Positions 37,577 through 47,287 of a stretch of 64,000 bases of DNA are shown here, piece by piece. The stretch spans positions 541,001 to 605,000 of the forward strand of contig NC_041780.1 of NCBI RefSeq assembly GCF_900090045.1, in the 5' to 3' direction. This stretch comes from Plasmodium malariae (lineage: Eukaryota > Apicomplexa > Aconoidasida > Haemosporida > Plasmodiidae). Under the pieces are notes generated by a model. That model was not told where the DNA came from, searched no databases, and saw only the letters and a program-made list of their open reading frames with translations. A program made the position numbers and the translations under genes. Position 1 is the stretch's first letter. Every line of letters begins with the position of its first letter.

Positions 37577-38622
37577 TTATGAAAATGTAAGGGTATCGAA
37601 AGGGTGTATGCACTGCATTATTAACAACTTAAGAATTGTAAACATAAGGACTGTAAACAACATAATAGTTTTTAACAGAATGTGATCAGTCATGTTTACA
37701 GGTTTTGTATATACATATTTATATATACGTGTAAGTGTATGCACTTTATATATTATACCTTGCGGTTTTGAGGGCAACTGCTTGTTAATATATTTTAAAG
37801 ACTCAATTATGGCATTTCCGATAGACCCTGTAGCAAAATAAGTTCTCATAAATTGCTTTCTTATTTCTTTTTCATTTACAAATTTATCTTCAACACCTTC
37901 TCTTTTAGCTACAATAAAACTTCCTAATTGTTTTATATAAACTAATAAAATTCCATCATGACATTCTTTATTTCCTATTCCCCATTTTCTCAGTAAATTT
38001 TGAGAAAAATGGTTAGCCGACTTTTCATAGGAGCTGTTTTTACCTACAAAAATTTGAGGCACTATGGCCACGGATACCTGAAGAGGGGTTAAGAAGATAA
38101 AACAAAGTGGAGTAATTTTCATGATGAGGGAATTAAAAATATACACACGGATGTACACATGTAAACTTCTTTAACTGCGTTTTCACATAATTGTGTGCAT
38201 GTATAATATATGTCCATATTTATAAGCCCATATTTGTACTGCTTCTCTTTACTTGGTAATAATAAGTTCCGTTATCTGAGCATTTATGAAAATTCATATC
38301 CCGTATTTTGAGCAGAATTGCTTCAATGTTCAATTGATCTTCTAAACTTAACAGATGAGAAGGATCACACAGCCATGAATGGCTTATTCTGGCATAAACA
38401 TATATATATATGTTCAAAAGTTTTAGAAGGGAAAAAAAAAAAAAAATAATAATATATTAGTTGTATAAAATTCTAATATATTGCGTTAAATTCATTTAAA
38501 TACTGTGTTATAAAATACCCCAAGGATAATACACATTCTTCCGGATGATCAAAAGGGTTAGGGAAGGACAATTCGTCATACGTGTTTCCCGCAGTTGAGA
38601 TGCTCCTTTTAAAAGCGTACAT
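37577..38622 (-). CDS. TPM-domain protein, MOLO-1-like, four exons
   Basis: Exons 38519-38622, 38253-38388, 37759-38077 and 37577-37650 join in phase to about 210 residues. The order is SFPNPFDHPEEC, then WLCDPSHLLSLEDQLNIEAI, then VSVAIVPQIFVGKN, then NHFSQNLLRKWGIGNKECHD, GILLVYIKQLGSFIVAKREG and FVNEKEIRKQFMRTYFATG. The YPNP...C...WLCDP block followed by a TPM domain is the layout of nematode MOLO-1, which modulates a levamisole-type acetylcholine receptor; plant TLP18.3 shares only the TPM domain. The C-terminal exon gives a hydrophobic helix (VLMFTILKLLIMQ), perhaps a membrane anchor. I chose ATG 38622. An alternative first exon at 39010-39053 also splices in phase, but it would start 13 bases from the end of the next gene. 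Function in the parasite is unknown. Confidence 0.85.
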
Positions 38623-38624
38623 AT

Positions 38625-38835
38625 GTACATATATATACGTACGTACATGCATACATAAATACATACTTATATACATATGTACATATATATACGTACGTAC
38701 ATGCATACATAAATACATACTTATATACATATGTACATATATATACGTACGTACATGCATACATAAATACATACTTATAACATATGTACATATATATACG
38801 TACGTACATGCATACATAAATACATACTATATACT
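38625..38835. repeat. 54-bp minisatellite upstream of the TPM gene
   Basis: Four copies of a 54-bp unit (acatatgtacatatatatac, gtacgtacatgcatacataa, atacatacttatat). It lies immediately 5' of the chosen TPM start. The unit is rich in the palindrome TGCATGCA-like core acatgcatac and gtacgtac, which may be bound by AP2-type factors (inference). Confidence 0.9.
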
Positions 38836-38977
38836 ATACATATATATACGTACATACATATACATACATATACATATACATACATACATACATACATACA
38901 TACATACATACATACATACATACATACATACATACATACATACATACATACATACATACATACATACATACATACAA
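38836..38977. repeat. (CATA)n microsatellite
   Basis: About 25 or more copies of acat/cata follow the 54-bp repeat directly, sitting in the roughly 440-bp gap between two minus-strand genes. Both strands read open through it only because the unit lacks stops. Confidence 0.95.
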
Positions 38978-39065
38978 ATGTGAGTGTGTGCACTTGTGTA
39001 GACACGTACGCTCGTGCTGCTGATAATCTAAAAACATAAATATTACACAGCATTATATTATAATA

Positions 39066-39653
39066 TCATTTTAACTCATCATCTGCTTCGAGGTCATGTA
39101 TCAGCGGGTATAATGCCCTTGAGCCCAAGACCCTAAGAAGGTAAAATTAAGATTTCATTTTTGAAGAAAAATATTTTGAGAAAGAGGAATATAAAAAAAA
39201 AAAAAAAAAAAAAAAAGGGAAAGTACACATTGTATTTATTTATATTTTCACTTTACAAATCATTTTTTGCCCTCTTAACATCATTGAAGGAGAATTTATT
39301 TACTAAATCTAATTTTTCACATAGTGTACATTTTTTTAAAAATAAGAAAAACAAAAAACAAAAACTGAAACAAAAACTGAAACAAAAACTAAAACCAAAA
39401 GGGTAAACTTTTCTAAAGAACAGGTTCATTTTGTCTTAACACTTGGGGATTTAGCATTAACGCATTAGGGGAATCTATTTTTTTAATCGAGTGCGTACTT
39501 GTGGACTTACCGAAAATTAACAAAAATATACTCTTGCAAAAATACAAAATATTTGAAAATAAATATATATGCGTTTTTATATGTTGGAGATTGCACACAT
39601 ATATGTCTGGTACGAAAATTAAGGTGGTCCCTTTGAAGCACGGCTTATTTTGG

Positions 39654-39691
<38 letters not shown>

Positions 39692-39841
39692 ACTCAACCT
39701 ATTTGGAACGGTTAAAGCAGGCACATAAAACAAGAATGGCGGAGGGAGGATGACACAGAACAAAAATTTTGTGCTGTTCAATAGGTACTTAATATATTGT
39801 GGTATATGTACTACATGTGCATTATATATATTTACTTATTT

Positions 39842-39878
<37 letters not shown>

Positions 39879-40208
39879 TTTTTATTAAAAAGGGTGAGAT
39901 TTAAAAAAGTACATGATGATATCCGTAACATGAGTTACAAGAGGTGTTGCGCAAGGGGTACAATATTCCCTTTTACAATATTTTTAAAAAAATGTAATTA
40001 CACACAAAAAAAAAAAAAAAAAAAAAATTTGAACAAGTGCACAACATCAATGCTGGTAGACCAAAAATATACAATAGGGAATAAGCACGACCATCTGTTT
40101 ATGTATGCATTAATCAGATATGAAAATTTAATGACAAATAAAATGAACGTATTTATAAGAAGCAAAAGGAGGGTATGGAAGAAAGTCCAATATGTATGGT
40201 TTTACATT

Positions 40209-40243
<35 letters not shown>

Positions 40244-40376
40244 GTCGTCATTTAATTAGCAGGTATACAAAAATATAAATGTATGTATGGTATAGACCCA
40301 AACATCCTTACAAATTTTTATAAAGGATCTTAATTTTGCCTTTTAGCAATGATACAAAATAATACATTCTGTGCAT
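39066..40376 (-). CDS. Small protein of unknown function, four exons, 114 residues
   Basis: Exons 40312-40376, 39694-39773, 39511-39643 and 39066-39132 join in phase through strong donors GTAAGG, GTAATT and GTAAGT. The protein starts MHRMYYFVSLLKGKIKILYK, has a hydrophobic helix (FLFCVILPPPFLFYVPAL), continues RDHLNFRTRHICVQSPTYK and ends ALYPLIHDLEADDELK. The N-terminus could be a mitochondrial or secretory leader followed by a membrane helix. I recognise no family. A plus-strand frame (39892-40195) lies antisense inside the first intron and competes with this model. Consistent phase across three introns favours the minus-strand gene, but no homology supports it. Confidence 0.5.
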
Positions 40377-40777
40377 TTTCAACTTCGCAAAGGGGTAAGT
40401 GTTGTGTATGTTCATTTAACTTCTACTTTCATTGGCGTTTGACAGGCGGTAGGGCGTCCTTCAGAGAAAAATAAAGTTTAACTTTTTTTCGTGTAGTTGT
40501 AATTCTATCATAATACATACTCACTTTGCTATAATTTTATTTTTCCTCCATTTTGTTCTACCTCCAGTTCGCCCTATTTTGTTTCTTGTATCCCTCTGCG
40601 TATGACAGTGGTGTGCATGTGCAAATTGCCTATACGTGGGATACACACATATGCGTGAGAGTATCTTTTTATTTTTTGAGGGGAACAATAATAACAGCAT
40701 GGTAACAGATCAGTTGTATTTGCAGCTGCCATTACACCGTGGCATCGCTGAGGCATCATCGCAGTATCCCACACGTG

Positions 40778-43183
40778 TCAGTAGTAGGAGGACCTCCTTC
40801 TATAGGAGTAGTTTCTTCTCCTGTGCTGATATCTGGTGGAGGGTGTAAAATCAGAAGTTACATTAACATGTTCAGGTAAATTTTGCGTAATGGCCAAATC
40901 GAACATTTTTCGATGCTCCAATTTGGACATATTTTTAAAATTTTGAAGAAATAATTCTGCTAAATTTTCATTGAGATCAAAATAGGATGAAGATCTATCT
41001 TTATTGTCAATCTTAACTTGTAAAATTTTATTAAATGTATTAACATTTAGTTCATTAGAAATTTTATTTATCCAATAGATAATATCGTCTTCATTTTTCC
41101 ATTTTCTATTTTTATTGACAAATGTTAATGTAACTGTTTCAGATAATCCATTTATTAATGATCTTTTTTTTATATGTTCTTTTTTTGAAATAATGGCTAG
41201 ACATCTAGCTATTAATTCTATTTGATCTATATGTAAAGAATTACATCTATGTATTAATTCATGAGCTGTTTGATGAAAAAATGGTAATACATCTGTGTTT
41301 ACATTTTCAATTTTTTTTGATGCTATAGTTGATGCAGAAAGGAAAACATCCTCGTTCTTTGGAAGTTGTTCTACTATAAAATTAATACCACAACTTTTCT
41401 CAATTTTTAATAAATCTTGTTTATCTTCATTTGAATATAAAACAACAGATATACCTTTTTTATTTGCTCTTCCAGTTCTTCCAGCTCTATGTATATATAT
41501 AGCAGAATAATTTGGTGGAAAACATTGAATAACTAAATCGACGTTACTTATATCTAACCCCCTTGATGCAATATCAGTAGCAATTAAAATTTGAAACATA
41601 CCTTGTCTAAATCTTTGCATAGTATGTTCTCTTGTTGTCTGAGCTATATTTCCATGTAAAACGGCAAAGGATAGAGATTTAAATGATCCTTCTGAACATA
41701 AGATGTCTGCTTCTAACTTAGTCCTGGTGAATATGATGACTTGTCCTCCATTAGATTTAACAAGTATAATATCTTCTAGTAATAATGCTTTTTCTTTTAT
41801 ATCATATGGTGTTTTTATAGCAATGTGTTTAATATTTTTAGATGTCTTATTTGATGAATCCACTACATCTATAAAAAATGGGTTCTTCAAATATTTTGAA
41901 GAAACATCTTTAATCCATGAAGGTGTTGTTGCTGAGTATAGTAATACTTGAGCACTTTTTAAATTTATTGTACTTAATATTCTTTCTATGTCATGTGTAA
42001 AACCTAAGTTCAACATCTCATCTGCTTCATCTAGTACAAGATATTTTATATTTTCTAAAGATAAATTTTTTCTTTCTATATGATCAATAATACGTCCAGG
42101 AGTACCCGTCAATATTTCTACTCCTCTTCTTAATTTATTTTCTTGATACGTATAATTTTCACCACCATATATGGACATAATATTAAAATTATAAAACTGG
42201 GAAATCTCCTTAAACGTATTTTCAACTTGTTTTGACAACTCTCTGGTGGGTTCTAGAACCAGTATATATGGGTTCTTATTCTCACTCGCACTATAGTTCT
42301 CATTCGCACTGTACTTTTCATTCGCACTGTACTTTTCATTCGCACTGTACTTTTCATTCGCACTGTAGTTCTTGTTCCCGCTCCCGCTCCCGTTCTCATT
42401 TGATTGCTCTACTCTATATGAGTCCTTATACCGGCCATGCAGTTCAGCCATTCCATTATTCCCTCCTTTCAATTTATATAACTTTTCAACTAATGGTAAG
42501 GCAAAGGCTAGCGTTTTTCCTGATCCTGTTTCGGATCTTCCAATTATGTCCCTTCCCTCATATATGGGCTTAAAACTCTGCGCTTGAATTTTCGTCATAT
42601 ATTTTATTCCTTTGTTTTCTAAAAACTGTACAATGTTTTTGTTTATTTCTGCTACTTCGGAAAATTTATCTTCTCCCTTCCCTCCACCCGGGCTATTATT
42701 CATATCAGTAAGGGCGTCGTCCTTACCATCCTCCTCTGAATATTCCTCTTTTTCCGCTTCCCCCTCCCCATCCGGGCTAAGATACGCCTTGGCAACAGCC
42801 TTTAAATCCGTGCTAGAGGACGTACTTGATGAATTAGTTGTGCAGTTACTTCGAGAAGCACATAATGCAGCCCTTGACCTAACTCTTAGGGGAACATTTA
42901 GAGCCGCACCTGGGGCCTCAGTACTTCCAGGAGGGTTTCCCTTTTCATGCATTTTTATTTTACCATCATCCTTCAGCCTTTTAAAAATAAAATTTTTCTT
43001 AAAAGTGGAGGAATATCTGCTATTTGGATGTATAAATAAATTCTTGTTAATAAACTTAACTATCACTGTTTTATCTGTCTTGTGCAAATGTAAGTGTATA
43101 CAAAACAACAACAAATAAAGAGTGATATGAATTTTTAATTTTCTACCAACATTATTCAGAATACTACAAAATGAAGGTTTCAT
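40778..43183 (-). CDS. DEAD-box RNA helicase, Gu/RH3 clade, predicted apicoplast-targeted
   Basis: A single exon encodes 801 residues. A hydrophobic leader (LYLLLFCIHLHLH, residues 22-34) followed by a basic Asn/Ser-rich stretch is a bipartite secretory plus transit peptide, as used for apicoplast import. Helicase motifs in order: Q-motif region KIQAQSF (198-204), motif I SETGSGKT (217-224), PTRELSKQ (312-319), TPGR (361-364), DEAD (385-388), SAT (417-419), IATDIASRGLDI (534-545) and HRAGRTGR (565-572). After the core comes a GUCT-like domain (about 620-770), typical of DDX21/Gu and chloroplast RH3, which act in ribosome assembly and plastid RNA folding. A small YSANEK repeat is inserted at 272-299, between motifs I and Ia. 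The tail is Arg/Ser/Tyr-rich, as in RH3/Gu. A role in apicoplast ribosome assembly or RNA folding is inference. Confidence 0.93.
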   Translation of the reverse strand: MKPSFCSILNNVGRKLKIHITLYLLLFCIHLHLHKTDKTVIVKFINKNLFIHPNSRYSSTFKKNFIFKRLKDDGKIKMHEKGNPPGSTEAPGAALNVPLRVRSRAALCASRSNCTTNSSSTSSSTDLKAVAKAYLSPDGEGEAEKEEYSEEDGKDDALTDMNNSPGGGKGEDKFSEVAEINKNIVQFLENKGIKYMTKIQAQSFKPIYEGRDIIGRSETGSGKTLAFALPLVEKLYKLKGGNNGMAELHGRYKDSYRVEQSNENGSGSGNKNYSANEKYSANEKYSANEKYSANENYSASENKNPYILVLEPTRELSKQVENTFKEISQFYNFNIMSIYGGENYTYQENKLRRGVEILTGTPGRIIDHIERKNLSLENIKYLVLDEADEMLNLGFTHDIERILSTINLKSAQVLLYSATTPSWIKDVSSKYLKNPFFIDVVDSSNKTSKNIKHIAIKTPYDIKEKALLLEDIILVKSNGGQVIIFTRTKLEADILCSEGSFKSLSFAVLHGNIAQTTREHTMQRFRQGMFQILIATDIASRGLDISNVDLVIQCFPPNYSAIYIHRAGRTGRANKKGISVVLYSNEDKQDLLKIEKSCGINFIVEQLPKNEDVFLSASTIASKKIENVNTDVLPFFHQTAHELIHRCNSLHIDQIELIARCLAIISKKEHIKKRSLINGLSETVTLTFVNKNRKWKNEDDIIYWINKISNELNVNTFNKILQVKIDNKDRSSSYFDLNENLAELFLQNFKNMSKLEHRKMFDLAITQNLPEHVNVTSDFTPSTRYQHRRRNYSYRRRSSYY

Positions 43184-43199
43184 GCTTCTTTTTTTCCTT

Positions 43200-43325
43200 T
43201 TCTTTTCTTTTCTATTCTATTTTCTATTCTATTTTCTATTCTATTTTCTATTCTATTTTCTATTCTATTTTCTATTCTATTTTCTATTCTATTTTCTATT
43301 CTATTTTCTATTCTATTTTCTATTT
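43200..43325. repeat. 12-bp tandem repeat upstream of the helicase
   Basis: About eleven copies of ttctattctatt, followed by T-rich sequence to 43376. It begins 17 bases before the helicase ATG and so lies in its promoter or 5' UTR. Confidence 0.92.
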
Positions 43326-43403
43326 TTTTTTCTTTTTTTCTTTTCTTTTTTTTTCTTTTCTTTTTTTTTTTTTTTTAGTTTAATTTTTTTCTTATTCGAA
43401 AAA

Positions 43404-43529
43404 ATGGGAAATTATCAAAAAAGGGAAGTAGTAAATGTACGCGTGGAAGTTGAGGTGGACGTGAAAAAGAAAAAGGGCCAAAGTACAGAGAAGAGCGGAC
43501 GGAAAAAAGAAAATAGGATGATTATATGA
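43404..43529 (+). CDS. Candidate 41-residue basic/acidic small ORF
   Basis: An ATG after aaaa opens a short frame, MGNYQKREVVNVRVEVEVDV, continuing with KKKKGQSTEK and ending NRMII. It is markedly less AT-rich than its surroundings. It could be a short gene, the first exon of a spliced gene, or a transcribed leader of the divergent helicase. No family recognised. Confidence 0.25.
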   Translation: MGNYQKREVVNVRVEVEVDVKKKKGQSTEKSGRKKENRMII

Positions 43530-43769
43530 AACTGTTCTGCGTCGCTTTTCTTTTCAAGTGGGGAAATTTATCTTACTATAGTATATTACATAATGCAAAT
43601 ATGATCCAAATCATTTTAATTGTAAAGGGGGAAGGGGAAAAAAAAAAAAAATTAATCTATTCACTATAAGTTGGCGGGATGATAATATGGCATTCAGTTC
43701 AAAATATGAAATGGTATGAGGAAAAAAAAAGGTCCATAATAAAATCGTTAGTTTTCTTTTTCGTTTTCA

Positions 43770-43945
43770 TTTAGCTTTTGTTTCGTTTTTGTTTAGCTTT
43801 CGTTTCGTTTTTGTTTAGCTTTCGTTTCGTTTTTGTTTAGCTTTCGTTTCGTTTTTGTTTAGCTTTCGTTTCGTTTTTGTTTAGCTTTCGTTTCGTTTTC
43901 ATTCAGCTTTCGTTTCGTTTTCATTTAGCTTTCGTTTTCTCTATC
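43770..43945. repeat. 22-bp tandem repeat
   Basis: About eight copies of tagctttcgtttcgtttttg plus tt, with variants tttcattc at the right end. It has no coding role that I can see. Confidence 0.92.
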
Positions 43946-45196
43946 TTTTTCTAACATTTCTGCGAATGAAAAAATATACACAAAAATGTACATACTTTAT
44001 ATATTATGGATATATGCATACGCATTTTTTGCATTTACATATTCGCAATATTCAGGATTAAAAACGAAGATGAAAAATAAGGTATGGCATTAACAAATTC
44101 GGAAGGTATCACTAAGCATAAAGATGGACCATTAGAGCGGTGAAACTTGCACTTTATAGAAAAGGTATGATCTTGCACACATATACATACATATATACAT
44201 ATATATATGTATGTATGTACGTATGTATTTGTACTTATGTGCATACGTACTTTTGAACGATAGGGGTGAGCACAAATGAGAAAGGATGGTAAAAAAAATT
44301 TCTTGCATTTATGCTCCACTATAATGAATATGCTTGTTACCATACTTCTACTATTCCAAGTTAAATAAAAAGCTTAATTAATTTTTTTTTTTTTTTTGCT
44401 AATTTGTTTGCTGTAATGCGATATCTGTTGATGTACCATCGGTACATATATTTTTTTTCATTTAAACGTAATTCATAAACACTTAGATATATAGGAGCAC
44501 ACAAATAAATTCTTTTCTTGTCATATTAAATAGCGTTGTAATGTAAATGTTATGTTCGATAATGTAATAATATTTTTTTTATTTTTGCAAGACATAATTG
44601 TATGACAATGTATAATAAACGTTGTAATGAGGTAGAACTGGGAATGATGAGATGAAATATAAAGAGTGAAGGGGGAAAATAAGAAGCAACAATAAAAGTC
44701 CTACGTCCTTTCTTTTTCTTATTACATCAGTTATATTTTACTTTTTAGCTCGTTCCTTTTTTGATCAAATGTCTATATAATATTTGCACAAAAATAATTT
44801 CGCCTAAAATGCGTATTTTATATTTAAAGAAGTATAAATTATATATAAGTGGTTGTCCATTCAATTAAAAATGTACCAATACATAAGAATCGTATGTAAA
44901 AATTAGTACAAAATGGTGAAATAAATACAGCTCAATTTTTTTTTTTTTTTTTTTTTTTATTCTTTTTTATGTGCAAATTATAATACAAATCATAATAACA
45001 AACTATTTTAATAAACAAAAAAGAAGGAAGCCTTAATAAGAGAGGTTTAGTTTATTTTTCTTCCAGTAAACAGTAGCAATTCGTTGTATATATAGAATTA
45101 TAAAGTTAAAGGGATTCCTTTTTTACCAATATGTATGTGTCTGTTCTACCTAATTTATCATACTCTATTTAGTAGCATATTATTTTGAATATATTT

Positions 45197-45231
<35 letters not shown>

Positions 45232-45757
45232 CCGCTAAATAACCTGTTACAACATCACGTATGTTGATAAGTTTTCCTTTTCATTCTGTTATTGTATTAT
45301 TCGGTAAATGTTTCATATATTACATTTTTGAATTTCCTAAAAAGCCAAAATGCAAAAAAAAAAAAAAAAAAAAGAATCAGAATATATTACTACATTTGTC
45401 CAAATAAAATATGAACAAGAAATAAAAAAAAAAAAAAAAAGTAATAAAAATCATAATATATAACTAAATTTCTCTAATAAAATATGAACAAGTAATAAAA
45501 AAAAAAAAATAAAAATAAAAAATAAATAAATAAATAAATGCGTACACATCCCTATTTATCCGTAACGCTTCTTAACGAGACAGTTGGTTATTGAAATAAA
45601 TATACGAACAATGCAATTTTTTTGTTTTAACTTTTTAAAGCATATATAGTTAAACAGTTTGTGATAGGTATTTATGTGTATGCTTGTACATGTTTGCACA
45701 TGTGTATATATCTAACTGTGTATGCTTTTTAACGCTAGTACTTCCTTCAGTTTTGTA
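43946..45757. other. Intergenic with unresolved exon-like segments (44035-44343)
   Basis: On minus, 44035-44170 reads DHTFSIKCKFHRSNGPSLC then LVIPSEFVNAIPYF and ends at a stop, and 44250-44343 reads MVTSIFIIVEHKCKKFFLPS up to a GTACGT donor. The phases of the two do not match, so at least one boundary is wrong. On plus, short blocks starting MALTNSEG near 44083 and VSTNEKG near 44265 also have GT-AG flanks. The rest (44350-45757) is poly-A/T-rich spacer with no exon seen. Confidence 0.3.
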
Positions 45758-47125
45758 ATGATTGACATTTTTGACCTTTTGAAAATGGACGAGAAGAAAA
45801 AGGATTTTTACAACTTCGTTGATAATATGCACAAAAAAAATGAGGAAATGCACAAGATATTGGATATAAAAGAAAAAATAAAAAAAGAAGAGCACAAAAA
45901 AATTGAAGAGTCTGAGAGACTTATAAAAAATAATGGTATTTATATAGACACTGTTGACGATGTACAAAAAGATAAAGAATTCAGTTACCTAAATTTAAAG
46001 AAGGAAATATCTATGCAAAAAAGGAAATTACAAAATGTGAGCACTCTGTTGAGTGATCTACCTGATTCTATTCAGGGGAAAGAACAAAAATATGAAGAAT
46101 TCAAGTATGCTTAAAAAAAGAACAAAAATTGTGGAGCGAAAAAGGCATATATAAAAGTATATGCATGTGTATAAGTATGCGCACATGTGCGAGTATATAA
46201 TGTTGGCGAAAATTGTCATGTAATATTCGCAGATGAATGCATGCCTAAGCATATGCATACACGCAAGTACACATATATATGTATGCATATGCATATATGT
46301 ACATACATACTTATATAAACGCCACTAGACGCACCTACAGTACACATAAAAAATTGCATTTAATTTATCATTTTAAAGAAAAAAATCAAGAAGAGAAATA
46401 AACGAAATAATGGAGTCGTTAGAATCCTCTGTTTACGCAGGAAGTATTTATGAAATGTGGGATAAAATAAAAGTTTGTCAAAAAAGCACAGATGAATTAA
46501 ACAGTGCAATAAAAGACACATACAGTGAATTATCATCATTAAATAAAGAGTATAATGACTGCAAAGATAAATTTCAAGTAATTTAAAAAATTGTTTTTTG
46601 AATAACTATTTTATTCTTTTACATCAATAGTGTCTACGATTTTTTTAAGTATCGGAGATTTTACTATTAAGGAATGTGCTCACATACATGCATGCATGCA
46701 TACACACGTATACATATACTTCCATTTTCGTACATCTATTTCATAGAATCTACTCGAATTGGAAAAGAACAAAAATAAAAAATTAAAAAAGATATCTGTG
46801 ACGCTACAGGTAACAAGTCTCTATAATCATTAACATGCTCATATTTTTTTCGTGTTTGTGTAATTTATTTATGTTTATGTTATTTTGTTTTATCTTGTTA
46901 TAAATAATTCCGTATCGTTTTATTTTGTTTTATTTCATTTTATTTCGCTGCGCTTTATTTTATTCCATTTTTTTTTTCTTTTTTTAAAATTTATTTTAAT
47001 TAAAAAAAAAAAAAAAAAAAAAAAAATTGCAGTTTATTCAAAATTTAAAAAAAGGCGTGAACGAAAAAACAAACGATGGGGATTTAAAGAAAAAATTAGA
47101 AGAAATAAACGATTTATATAAGTAG
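45758..47125 (+). CDS. Coiled-coil protein of unknown function, four exons
   Basis: Exons 45758-46104, 46391-46577, 46747-46809 and 47033-47125 join in phase to about 230 residues. The first exon starts MIDIFDLLKMDEKKKDFYNF (a shorter start at 45785 is possible). The first junction gives EFKREINEIMESLESSVYAG, the second FQNLLELEKNK, the third VTLQFIQNLKKG, and the end is EEINDLYK. Almost the whole protein is charged with leucine/isoleucine heptad-like spacing, so it is probably a long coiled coil. Small coiled-coil proteins like this include kinetochore (SPC24/25-like), SNARE-associated and flagellar proteins, but nothing here singles one out. It converges on the neighbouring helicase gene with only 159 bases between the stop codons. 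Confidence 0.72.
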
Positions 47126-47192
47126 GTGTCTTTTCCATCTGTCGTTCACATGCCATTTTAATACATGTGTACAGCTACTTCCTTTACATCAC

Positions 47193-47287
47193 TACTACTA
47201 CTACTACTATTACTACTACTACTACTACTACTATTACTACTACTACTACTACTACTACTACTATTACTATTACTACTACTACTACTA
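47193..47287. repeat. (ACT)n trinucleotide array between convergent genes
   Basis: About thirty tandem tac/act units with a few att interruptions fill nearly the whole gap between the coiled-coil gene and the helicase gene, both of which end here. Confidence 0.92.

Noticed and set aside
38582..39053. Met/Tyr/Cys/Val-rich frames on both strands
   Set aside because: They run through the 54-bp and CATA repeats. The in-phase alternative first exon of the TPM gene (39010-39053) was also set aside because it starts 13 bases from the previous gene's stop.
39750..40259. Plus-strand gene starting MTQNKNFVLFNR
   Set aside because: It overlaps exon 2 of the better-supported minus-strand gene and has a poly-A run inside; kept only as a finding.
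40574..40848. Small frames just beyond the helicase stop on both strands
   Set aside because: Probably 3' UTR of the helicase; antisense frame mirrors its Arg-rich C-terminus.
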